From NCBI GenBank assembly GCA_934675585.1, contig CAKUQY010000013.1, positions 1-52,153 of the forward strand: DNA of 52,153 bases, in the 5' to 3' direction. Of the stretch, positions 1 through 8,188 are shown one piece after another. Origin of the DNA: an uncultured Opitutales bacterium. GTDB lineage: Bacteria > Verrucomicrobiota > Verrucomicrobiia > Opitutales > UBA953. The position numbers and the translations under genes are program-made. How positions within the stretch are numbered: the first letter of the stretch is position 1; every line of letters begins with the position of its first letter. Under the pieces are notes generated by a model that was not told where the DNA came from, did not search any database, and was given only the letters and a program-made list of their open reading frames with translations.

Positions 1-73
1 GAAGCGGTTTTCAACCGCTTTGATTTAATTACTTTTATGAACATTTTTAAATGAAGCGGTTGAAAACCGCTTC
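1..73. repeat. BIME-like palindromic REP repeat, copy 1
   Basis: Two 20-bp arms, 1-20 and 54-73, are perfect inverted repeats. Each arm is itself a small hairpin (AAGCGGTT, 3-nt loop, AACCGCTT). The same unit recurs at 239-311 with an offset of 238 bp, and similarity continues to about 119/357. Paired inverted REPs like this are typical BIMEs. The GAAGCGGTT head matches the REP at 36296-36353 beside a REP-associated transposase gene. Copy 1 may extend left of the window. Confidence 0.8.
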
Positions 74-143
74 TCCCTGCGGGAACGCAATTTTTTTATT
101 TTTAATCAAGAAAACTAAGGAAAATATTTTGAGGAAAGCGCAA

Positions 144-167
144 GGAGAGGCGGCTTCCAGCCGCTCC
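144..167. repeat. Diverged REP-like hairpin
   Basis: A hairpin with stem GCGGCT/AGCCGC (150-155 and 159-164) and a 3-nt loop TCC lies between the two BIME copies. It is flanked by GGAG/CTCC, which extends the pairing. Its layout matches the AAGCGGTT REP arms, but the sequence is diverged. It may be an older REP or only a chance structure. Confidence 0.45.
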
Positions 168-238
168 ATTTTTAATTTTTATTTACTAATTTTTTGAAAA
201 CAATCGATTAAACAAAGAAAAATAGGCACCCATTGGGA

Positions 239-311
239 GAAGCGGTTTTCAACCGCTTTGATTTAATTACTTTTATGAACATTTTTAAATGAAGCGGTTG
301 AAAACCGCTTC
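239..311. repeat. BIME-like palindromic REP repeat, copy 2
   Basis: This is a second copy of the 1-73 element, identical over the palindrome and followed by the same CGGGAACGC word. Both copies lie downstream of the transketolase gene, in DNA where I see no gene. Two such close copies suggest local duplication or repeated transposition of a REP pair. Confidence 0.8.
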
Positions 312-480
312 TCCCAGCGGGAACGCAATTTTGGTTTTTAATCAAGGAAACTAAGAAACAAAAAAAGGGAACTAAGATTTTGTGTTCCCGCCCAAAAAAA
401 CTACAAAAAAATTCTGTGCAGTCTGTGCATTTTCTGTGCAATTTGTGTTAAAAAATCGTTCCCGCAATCGCGTTCCCGTA

Positions 481-528
481 AAAAAAATTAAAACAAAAAC
501 AACGCGGAAGCACCACAATACTTCCGCG
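481..528 (-). terminator. Rho-independent terminator of transketolase
   Basis: An 8-bp stem CGCGGAAG/CTTCCGCG (503-510 and 521-528) with a 10-nt loop is followed, in minus-strand reading, by a long U-rich tract (481-502). It sits 25 bp past the tkt stop codon. No gene is visible in 1-552; the rest is repeats and A/T-rich DNA. Confidence 0.75.
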
Positions 529-552
529 CAGGTGAAACTCTATTATAAAAAA

Positions 553-2541
553 TTATTTACAAGCGGCGAGCAAGCTTTCCTTGTTCATGCCGAATGCGTT
601 CAGCACGACATCGCCCGGAGCTGAGAAGCCGAATTGATCGGTGCCAAGCACTTTGCCGTCAAGCCCGACATATTTCCACCACATTGTCGAAATACCTGCC
701 TCGATTGCGACGCGATTGCGACATTCATTTGGCAAAACGTTTGCTTTGTATTCTGCCGATTGTTTATCAAAAACTTGCATTGATGGCATCGAAACCACGC
801 GCGTTCCCGCGCCGAGTTCTGCGGCTGCTGCGATTGCGTATTGCAATTCACTGCCCGAAGCGATGATAATGCGTTCGAGCGCTGCCGTTTCTTTTACCGC
901 AACATAAGCGCCTTTAAGCGTTCCCGAACGGCGAAGTTCCGCAGGCAACATTTCGAGCGCGGGAACGTTCTGACGCGAAAGGCAAAGCGCGACAGGACCG
1001 TCTTTGCGCGCCGCCGCGTAAGCGTAAGCCGCCGCGGTTTCTTCTGAATCACCTGGACGGAATACATCGAGATTTGGAATGCAACGCAATGTCGAAACTA
1101 ATTCGACTGGTTGGTGTGTTGGACCGTCTTCGCCAACCGCCACAGAATCGTGCGTCAATACGAAAAATACGGGCAATTTCGCCAACGCGGAAATGCGAAC
1201 GCCACCCAAACCGTAGCCAATAAACGTCAAGAACGTCGATGCCATTGGCTTGAAAATGCCGAAATATGCAATGCCATTCGTAATCGCCACCATCGCGTGT
1301 TCGCGAATGCCGTAAAAAATATTGCGTCCCGCGGGATTTTCAACATCGTAATCGCCGCCGTTTTTAATGTAAGTTTTAACCGACGAGAAAAGGTCCGCCG
1401 CTCCCGCGAGCAAAAGCGGATCTTTGCCAGCAAGGGCATTCAGCGCCGCTTCGCCAGAAACGCGCGTCGCGTTATTGTTTGCGCCAAATGCTGGGATCGC
1501 CGCGAGATTTTCTTCAACATTCCCATGATCGCCAGCGTTCCCGCGAGCCAACGTTCCCGCGAGTTCAGGATTTGCTTTTTGCCATGCCGCAAACGTTGTT
1601 TGCCAAGCCGCGTAAGCCGCTTCGCGTTTTGCCGTCAATTCTGCAAAAAACGCACGCGTTTCCGGCGAAACATAAAATTTTTCTTCTGGCAAACCGAGCG
1701 CTTTGCGTGCGCCGTCTGCAAATTTGCCTCCGCCCTCACCGTGCGCTTTCGTCGTTCCCTCAATTTCTGGAATTCCCTTACCGATAAGCGTTTTGCAAAT
1801 AATCAATTTTGGACGATTATTTTTTGTCGCGCGCGCCGTTTCGTAAGCTTTAATAATTGCGGGAATGTCGTGTCCGTCGTCAAGCTGGCAAACGTCCCAG
1901 CCCGCCGCTTTAAAGCGCAACTGCGTGTCTTCCGCCTGCGTTTTCGAACAAGGCGCGTCGAGCGTAATGTCGTTGCTATCGTAAAAAAGAATCAAATTAT
2001 CAAGCCCCAAACGCCCCGCGAACGCCGCCGCTTCGTAGGAAATGCCTTCTTGCAAACAGCCGTCGCCGCAAAGTCCGACAATTGCTTGATCAAAAATGGT
2101 GTGCTCCGCCGTATTGAAAATCGCCGCCGCTTTTTTTGCCGCGAGCGCCATGCCGACGAGATTTCCAATGCCCTGACCGAGCGGTCCCGTCGTCGCCTCG
2201 ACTCCGGGAGTTTCGCCAAATTCTGGGTGGCCGGGAGTCAAACTGCCACGTTTGCGGAACGCTTTTACATCATCCAAAGACAAACCGCAATTTGCCAAAT
2301 GAAGCCACGCGTAAGTGAACATTGAGCCGTGTCCCGCCGAAAGCACAAAGCGGTCGCGATTGAGCCACTTGCTATTCGAAGGCGCTAAATTTAAACAATG
2401 ACCAAATAATGCTGCACCAATTTCTGCCGCGCCCAAAGGCAAACCCATATGCCCCGATTTTGCGCCCGAAATCGCGTCAATTGCAAGTCCACGTGCTTCA
2501 TTCGCTGCACGTTGTAAAGCCACAATGTCAAAATTTTCCAT
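553..2541 (-). CDS. tkt: Transketolase
   Basis: Transketolase moves two-carbon units between sugar phosphates in the pentose phosphate pathway, using thiamine diphosphate (ThDP) in the cytosol. From the ATG at 2541 the protein has about 662 residues, the usual length. Visible motifs are H31 (GHMG), H71 (AGHGSMF), the ThDP motif GDG 159-161 ending at N190, the catalytic Glu E414 (GIREHAM) and the later pyrimidine-domain stretch with THDSVAVGEDGPTHQP. A longer reading from a GTG at 2571 is open, but family alignment starts near MENF. A TATAAT string lies directly before this ATG, so an in-frame ATG at 2565 is also possible. The linker at residues 329-337 is built from two copies of the CGCGGGAACG word. 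The gene stands alone, with its own terminator downstream. Confidence 0.95.
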   Translation of the reverse strand: MENFDIVALQRAANEARGLAIDAISGAKSGHMGLPLGAAEIGAALFGHCLNLAPSNSKWLNRDRFVLSAGHGSMFTYAWLHLANCGLSLDDVKAFRKRGSLTPGHPEFGETPGVEATTGPLGQGIGNLVGMALAAKKAAAIFNTAEHTIFDQAIVGLCGDGCLQEGISYEAAAFAGRLGLDNLILFYDSNDITLDAPCSKTQAEDTQLRFKAAGWDVCQLDDGHDIPAIIKAYETARATKNNRPKLIICKTLIGKGIPEIEGTTKAHGEGGGKFADGARKALGLPEEKFYVSPETRAFFAELTAKREAAYAAWQTTFAAWQKANPELAGTLARGNAGDHGNVEENLAAIPAFGANNNATRVSGEAALNALAGKDPLLLAGAADLFSSVKTYIKNGGDYDVENPAGRNIFYGIREHAMVAITNGIAYFGIFKPMASTFLTFIGYGLGGVRISALAKLPVFFVLTHDSVAVGEDGPTHQPVELVSTLRCIPNLDVFRPGDSEETAAAYAYAAARKDGPVALCLSRQNVPALEMLPAELRRSGTLKGAYVAVKETAALERIIIASGSELQYAIAAAAELGAGTRVVSMPSMQVFDKQSAEYKANVLPNECRNRVAIEAGISTMWWKYVGLDGKVLGTDQFGFSAPGDVVLNAFGMNKESLLAACK

Positions 2542-2647
2542 ATTATACAAGTAAAAACCTTTCATGTTCACGGCGCAATATTAAAAAATAATTCCCGCGG
2601 GAACGCGGGGACTCGGGAACGAAAAAATGCGCGCGGGAACGGATTTT

Positions 2648-3502
2648 TTATTTTTTGGGATCGAACGCGTCGCGCAAGGCATCGCCAAACATATTGAGCG
2701 CAAAAAGCGTTCCCGCAAAAACGATTCCAGGGAAAAGCAAAAGCCACGGATAATCAGCCATTACATCGGCTCCTTCTTTAATCATCAATCCCCACGAAGT
2801 TTCGGGTGGACGCACGCCCAGTCCGAGAAAACTAATAAACGCTTCGAGCAACATCACACCGGGAACGGTTAATGTGGCATAAACGATGACTGTGCCAAGC
2901 AAATTGGGCAATAAATGACGAAGCATAATTTTGGGAACGCTTTGTCCCATACAAATTGCGGCTTCGATAAATGGTTGATTGCGCAAATCTTTGGTTTGGC
3001 TGCGAATAATGCGCGCCATCGTCAGCCACGAAATCGCGCCAATGGCGACATAAATCAACCACATATCTTGTCCAAAAACCACCGTCAACAAAATCACAAA
3101 CAACGTAAACGGCAACGCGTAAAGTACATCGACAACGCGCATTAAAAATGAATCTTTGAGCCCGCCCAACCAGCCAGCCGTCATGCCGTAAGCAATCCCA
3201 ATCACGCACGAAACAACGGTCGCGATAATGCCAACTTTCAACGAAACTTGTCCACCATAAAGTAAGCGCGAAAGCACATCGCGCCCGAGCGTATCTGTGC
3301 CAAACCAATGTTGCCAACTCGGTCCCGCTGGGCCGACTGATAAATCTTGCGCTTCAAAAGCATATGGCGCGACCAATGGTGCTGCCATACAAAGCAAAAA
3401 AATCAACAACACAAACGTTCCCGCAAAAACACCCACGCGATTTGCAAAAAAGCGTTCCCGCGAACGCTTCCATGGCGAAATAGCTGTGGCTTCTTCTTGC
3501 AT
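2648..3502 (-). CDS. ABC transporter permease, OppC/DppC family
   Basis: This is the inner-membrane permease subunit of a peptide/nickel-type ABC importer. From the ATG at 3502 it has 284 residues, normal for OppC. It has an N-terminal membrane helix (about 27-47), the OppC signature region with FGTDTLGRDVLSRL, five further helices, and an EAA loop (EAAICMGQSVPKIMLRHLLPN) that contacts the ATPase. The frame is open far upstream into the autotransporter gene, but that part is only a shadow. No OppB, ATPase or binding-protein gene lies next to it: the neighbours are transketolase and an autotransporter. Its partners must be elsewhere. FAGT segments near both ends come from the CGGGAACG word. 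Confidence 0.88.
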   Translation of the reverse strand: MQEEATAISPWKRSRERFFANRVGVFAGTFVLLIFLLCMAAPLVAPYAFEAQDLSVGPAGPSWQHWFGTDTLGRDVLSRLLYGGQVSLKVGIIATVVSCVIGIAYGMTAGWLGGLKDSFLMRVVDVLYALPFTLFVILLTVVFGQDMWLIYVAIGAISWLTMARIIRSQTKDLRNQPFIEAAICMGQSVPKIMLRHLLPNLLGTVIVYATLTVPGVMLLEAFISFLGLGVRPPETSWGLMIKEGADVMADYPWLLLFPGIVFAGTLFALNMFGDALRDAFDPKK

Positions 3503-3578
3503 TAAAATAAATTCTAATTTTTCGCGGGAACGATGTAAATGATAAAACACGGGAACGCTTTTTGAATACGCGGGAACG

Positions 3579-3616
3579 CAAAAAAAAGACCTTAAAGTTT
3601 TTAGCTTTAAGGTCTT
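3579..3616 (-). terminator. Rho-independent terminator of the autotransporter gene
   Basis: A perfect 12-bp stem AAGACCTTAAAG/CTTTAAGGTCTT (3586-3597 and 3605-3616) with a 7-nt loop is followed on the minus strand by a run of T (complement of 3579-3585). It lies 20 bp after the autotransporter stop and separates that gene from oppC. Confidence 0.85.
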
Positions 3617-3635
3617 GAAATTGCTTTTTTTATTT

Positions 3636-6600
3636 TTAGAAACGCGCGCGCGCCATAACATTGAAACTATGTTCGGGCTTGCTATCTTCGCGCGCCACCG
3701 AGCAGTCGTAATCAAAACTAACCGTGAAATGATCGGTGAGCAAGAATGTACTACCAACACCAAGCGTGAAATAATCTCGCCCTTCATGATTAAGATCGGT
3801 CGAGAATTTTGAATTTGGCGCGGCAATAAACGCGGTATCAACTTTGCCATCGTCAATAAATTCATGATTATAATTGACGCGAAACTCTGGCACCATCGTG
3901 CAGAAACCAACAATGTCAAATCGCACTGTTGTTCGCCAACCAAGCGTTAACAAAAGCGACGAATAATCGAAATCGTCGTTTTTGAAAGCGTCAATACCAC
4001 GTCCTTCTTCGCTGTAGCCATCGACAGAATTATAAACATAGCGCAGAGAAATACTTGGACCAGTTGTCCATTGATAACTAAGCGCGTGCGATCCCGCGTC
4101 CCACTCATAACCTGCTGAAATGTAAGCGATTGCTTGCGAGCCATCGGGACTACCAGTTGCTGTTGAACGATAAGTTCCGATTTGCGTTGTGCGTTTCATA
4201 TCGTATTCTGCCATACCATAAGAAAGCATTGCTGAATAATAGGTTGAACCAATGCTATCTGTAGTTGAGCCCGCGGCGTAAATGCCGATATTGCGCACTT
4301 GCGCGGTTGTTGATGAGTCAGTGTTCAAAATTTTTGTTTCGCCATCAAGATAGCCGACAAACATACCCACAGAAAGCGTGTCAAACACGGCGTAATCAAA
4401 TCCGAGCGCAAAATTTGAAAGTTTCGTTTCGGTCGAGCCTGTGTGTTTTACATTTTTGCCATCGCTGAAACTATGACCGCCGTTCATCCAAGCCATGTAA
4501 GGCGTGGTGTAATTGATTAAATCAAATTGACGGAACGATGTCGATGCCAACAAACCTGGATTCACCGAATAACTAAATCCATACGATGAAAACAATGGTT
4601 GCGCCCAAACATCGCTCACGGGAGCGCCCACGCGCAATTCGCGGGAACGGCGTTCAATTGTCGAAACAACCGCATTTGCTTGCTTGTTGTGCAAGGTTGC
4701 AATTGTTTTCAAATTAACTGGCAAAAATTGATCGAGTGCGGCAGTAACCTCGCCCACGGTTGTCATCGCGGGAACGCCAGTGGCTTCGTTGCCGTCAAAT
4801 TCTTGCACCAAATCTGCGGACATTCCCGCGTTCGCTTCGCCCGTCAAGCACGTGCGCAAGCCTCCGAGAATTGCTTTTTGCTCTGGCGTGTATTCAGAAT
4901 AAGTCAAACGCAATGGCGTTACTGGGGTATTCGAAGTTGAAACCAAATTGCCCGTCGCCGTATCGATCTCGTAATTGAGCATTTCTTCGCGACCGTTTCC
5001 GACATAAAGCATTGGCGCGTTTTTAACCTTAACATTTACGCCTTCGCCAACAACGACTTGATTTTCCAAATTCGTTCCCGCCGAATTTTGCACTTTCACA
5101 AATTGAATTTGATCTGTTGGCAAAATACCGCTGCTAAACGAAATATCCATTTTGATATTAACGTTTTCAAATTTGATTTGTGGCAGTGCAACGCCCGTTG
5201 CGGCTTTCAGCGTCAAAAGACTGCCGATATGGTAAATGTATTCTCCAGAAAAGTTGACAGCCTCGCTTGCGCTAGAAGTAATCGTTACACTGCCCAAAAC
5301 ATCTGTCGTTCCCTTTGAGGTTAATGCGTTGTTGCCCATTGACAATTGCAAACCGTCCCAAAGCGTCAAATTTGATTTTGGGGCAACAGTAATATTACCT
5401 TCTGATTTTACCTCGCCACTCATTTGCAAATGAGTTCCCAAATTTGCATTGATGCCATATTTCAAATTTGCACCATTGACAACATCGAGATCTGCATACT
5501 CCGAAGTTAGTATGCCCGTAATCGTTCCCGCGATTTTTGCGTAAGGACGATATTCAAAATCTTCAGCGACAATTTCGTAAACTTCTTTTTGTTCAGCTTT
5601 GCGACCTGTGCCGACCGTTACAAATTTCTTTTTCAAAATATTTTTAGAAGCGTACATTCCCGTCACCGTGAGCGTGCCGTCATAGGTCGTTCCCGTGTTG
5701 ACAACGAGCTTTCCCGCGGTTGTCGCAGCGCTTTGTTGATCATAAGTCAAAGTCGTTTTCAGCGCTTCGCCGTCTTCGGTGTATGAGGTTACAAAATCTC
5801 GCGTCTTCGATTCCCAATAATTATTGGTGCCGACATTGATTGTTCCCGCAACCGTTCCCAAAGAAATCGTTGTAGTACCTGCATTTGCAGCAACGGTGAT
5901 CCCGCGGCAATTCGACAAATTGAGCTCACCGCCGCGCATGGTTACCGACCCTTGGAGGCTCGCAAGTTGTGAACCCGATTCACGCCAAACGCTCATTGTC
6001 CCGCCATAAATATCGACAGAGCCCAAGGTTGTCGTCGTCGAGCCACCCGCAATATTAATTGCGCCGTTGTAAAGTCTAACGCCGCCAGAAATGGAACCGC
6101 CCGCGTTAAATTTTAATTCGCCACCCAAAACATCGGTCCCGCGCGCCGTGCTAACTTGACCGCTTTCGCCAATTGCGAGCGTACCATTATTTACAAAAAT
6201 GCGGGAACCTTTTTCCAGCTTGTCAATTTTGTCAATGCTACCCAAAACGCCGTTCACGGCGAGCGTTCCCTCGTTGAGCACGATTGCGTCTTGCGCGTTC
6301 ATTGCGCTATTTTCAGCAATTGTAAATGGGTTTTTGCTATCCCAAACAAACGAGCGCACTTCGAGCACTTGTGAATTATAAACGCCAGAAATATCACTTT
6401 CGTTTTTGATTTCACCCGTGTTAAATTTTAACGATGCCGAAACAATTTTTGCTAAATCTGGATTAACTTGCACAGACGATGTGCCAAAATTATCTTTGTA
6501 AACAATTTCGAGTTCCCACTTACCCTTAGTTGATTCGCCCCAAAACGCATTAGAAACAAAGGTCCACGACCAATTTTCTTGCACTGAAGAATTGCTATTA

Positions 6601-8126
6601 TTATAAGTTGTCGAAAGCAATTCGCTCGTCGTCACGTGACCGCTATCTGATATGTGTTTCAAAACAATCGAAGTGCCTTTGGCAACGTTCCCGTCAACCA
6701 GTTTTCCTAAAATATCAACGTTTTGCAAGTTGATCGTCAGCTCCACACTTTCCAACGCTTTTTGCGTTGAAACAATTTTAGAAATATTTGCAGTTAATGT
6801 TTTTGCATCAGTTTTTGTAAATGAACGGTTACTCGTCAAATCAACATTTTCCGTTCCCGCGACAGAAACGTAAGCAATATTTTTGGAGGCTTCGACAAAT
6901 TTTGCTGCATCCACCATACCAAATCCGTAGTCGTTCGAAAAACTCAATCCCGCGGCATTAGTTTGCCAGCCCTTGTAGCCCGCGTCAGTTTCGGTTGCCA
7001 CGCGGTTTGCCATCGAATCCAAAATAACGCTACTGCGCGCCAATGCATGTTTTGCCCAGCGCACGTCCATCGCTTGGTTACCTTGTGCGCCCAAAGCCAA
7101 AACGCCCGCAACGATTGCCGACGCATTCGCACCAGGTTGCGCATTCGCCGCGCCGCCCGTCGTTCCCGCCGCCGAGCCGTAAGTTTCAATTACTTTTGAG
7201 CTCGAGCTGCCACTGTCAGAACCGGACGTCGTACTGCTCGTGCTTCTGCGCACCGCCGAATAAACATTATCGCCTGGTGCCGTAATAAACAATGCCGAAC
7301 CGAAGCTTCCTTTGGGAGAAAACACGCCTTTTTGGGCCGCTCCCGCCGCATAAATTACATCGCCGTTCACCAAAGCGTCACCATTTAATTGACCTGTCGT
7401 CGAAACGCCATCTTTAACCGCGTCTTTGTTGCGCATCGCTCCCGCGTCTTGAACTAAAATCGTGTTGTTTTTTGAAACCAACGAAAATAAACTTTTAATT
7501 CCTGCTGCCGCCGTTAAATTTTCAGTATTGTAAACTTGACTATCTCCGCCCCAAGGCGCAATAAAAATGCGCGTTTGCGGCTCTGAAACATATTTTGCGC
7601 CCGTGTAAACACCCGCGTCATTTGTCGTAAAACTTCCCAAGCCACTGTGTCTTGTTAATGCGTCAATCACGCCTGCAGCATTTACTTGACCGCCAGTACC
7701 CGTTGCCACATGATAACCTGCAATCGTTGCTCCGTAAGCCACGCCTTTTATATCGCCACCGCCAACAGCCAACGCCGCTTGGAATGTTCCACTCACTTCG
7801 TTGGTGTACATTTTACTCGGGTCGGTTGTCGTGCTGTCGCCCTGCATGTAATCAATACTCAAATTACTATTATACGCTCCCGCAATCGCTGGGTGAGCCC
7901 AGTCAACAAATTGTCCCAGCAAGCCAATCACCACGCCCGCTCCCGTGTAGTCCTTGTTCCAAGCTGCTTCGACGTTGATCATGCCATTTTGCCATTGATT
8001 GGCCAAATGTTGTGAACCCGTGGTCGTTCCCGCAGAATTGGTTGAATCAGTCGTGGCGAAAGCCGTTAAGGCGGTTGCACCGCAAATGAGCAATGAAAGT
8101 GAAAGACGTGGTAATTTTGCCTTCAT
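3636..8126 (-). CDS. Autotransporter with catalytically degenerate subtilisin-like passenger
   Basis: This 1496-residue protein is probably secreted by the type V pathway. It has a signal peptide (about 1-24, cut after TAFA), an S8-subtilase-like region (about 45-360), a long repetitive beta-helix-like passenger rich in GGTL/SV repeats (about 430-1120), and a C-terminal autotransporter beta-barrel (about 1215-1496) ending in F. The subtilase fold is recognisable from VDWAHPAI, GVAYGATI, APGDNVYS and the VAGVLALG segment. The catalytic triad is not kept: the Asp site aligns with G71, the His site with S112 (SGTF for HGTH) and the Ser site with A333 (PGAN for GTSM). I infer a binding or structural role, not proteolysis. 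It is a single-gene unit with its own terminator. Confidence 0.88.
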   Translation of the reverse strand: MKAKLPRLSLSLLICGATALTAFATTDSTNSAGTTTGSQHLANQWQNGMINVEAAWNKDYTGAGVVIGLLGQFVDWAHPAIAGAYNSNLSIDYMQGDSTTTDPSKMYTNEVSGTFQAALAVGGGDIKGVAYGATIAGYHVATGTGGQVNAAGVIDALTRHSGLGSFTTNDAGVYTGAKYVSEPQTRIFIAPWGGDSQVYNTENLTAAAGIKSLFSLVSKNNTILVQDAGAMRNKDAVKDGVSTTGQLNGDALVNGDVIYAAGAAQKGVFSPKGSFGSALFITAPGDNVYSAVRRSTSSTTSGSDSGSSSSKVIETYGSAAGTTGGAANAQPGANASAIVAGVLALGAQGNQAMDVRWAKHALARSSVILDSMANRVATETDAGYKGWQTNAAGLSFSNDYGFGMVDAAKFVEASKNIAYVSVAGTENVDLTSNRSFTKTDAKTLTANISKIVSTQKALESVELTINLQNVDILGKLVDGNVAKGTSIVLKHISDSGHVTTSELLSTTYNNSNSSVQENWSWTFVSNAFWGESTKGKWELEIVYKDNFGTSSVQVNPDLAKIVSASLKFNTGEIKNESDISGVYNSQVLEVRSFVWDSKNPFTIAENSAMNAQDAIVLNEGTLAVNGVLGSIDKIDKLEKGSRIFVNNGTLAIGESGQVSTARGTDVLGGELKFNAGGSISGGVRLYNGAINIAGGSTTTTLGSVDIYGGTMSVWRESGSQLASLQGSVTMRGGELNLSNCRGITVAANAGTTTISLGTVAGTINVGTNNYWESKTRDFVTSYTEDGEALKTTLTYDQQSAATTAGKLVVNTGTTYDGTLTVTGMYASKNILKKKFVTVGTGRKAEQKEVYEIVAEDFEYRPYAKIAGTITGILTSEYADLDVVNGANLKYGINANLGTHLQMSGEVKSEGNITVAPKSNLTLWDGLQLSMGNNALTSKGTTDVLGSVTITSSASEAVNFSGEYIYHIGSLLTLKAATGVALPQIKFENVNIKMDISFSSGILPTDQIQFVKVQNSAGTNLENQVVVGEGVNVKVKNAPMLYVGNGREEMLNYEIDTATGNLVSTSNTPVTPLRLTYSEYTPEQKAILGGLRTCLTGEANAGMSADLVQEFDGNEATGVPAMTTVGEVTAALDQFLPVNLKTIATLHNKQANAVVSTIERRSRELRVGAPVSDVWAQPLFSSYGFSYSVNPGLLASTSFRQFDLINYTTPYMAWMNGGHSFSDGKNVKHTGSTETKLSNFALGFDYAVFDTLSVGMFVGYLDGETKILNTDSSTTAQVRNIGIYAAGSTTDSIGSTYYSAMLSYGMAEYDMKRTTQIGTYRSTATGSPDGSQAIAYISAGYEWDAGSHALSYQWTTGPSISLRYVYNSVDGYSEEGRGIDAFKNDDFDYSSLLLTLGWRTTVRFDIVGFCTMVPEFRVNYNHEFIDDGKVDTAFIAAPNSKFSTDLNHEGRDYFTLGVGSTFLLTDHFTVSFDYDCSVAREDSKPEHSFNVMARARF

Positions 8127-8188
8127 AAAATATTAAAGTAAAAGGGGTTATTTCACTCTAATATAAACACAAAACTCACGCGCCGCAA

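Noticed and set aside
1..552. Possible CRISPR array from repeated units
   Set aside because: Only two copies of a palindromic unit with a 165-bp gap that itself holds other repeats; no regular spacers or cas genes.
208..624. Small frames on both strands in the first 600 bp
   Set aside because: They read through REP repeats, a terminator and the transketolase end; translations are repeat-derived.
1111..2325. 404-codon open frame on the plus strand across transketolase
   Set aside because: Arg/Asn-rich text without domains, fully antisense to a clear transketolase; a shadow of biased codon use.
3503..3943. N-terminal extension of the permease to 3943
   Set aside because: Runs through a terminator and antisense/alternate frame of the autotransporter; not like OppC.
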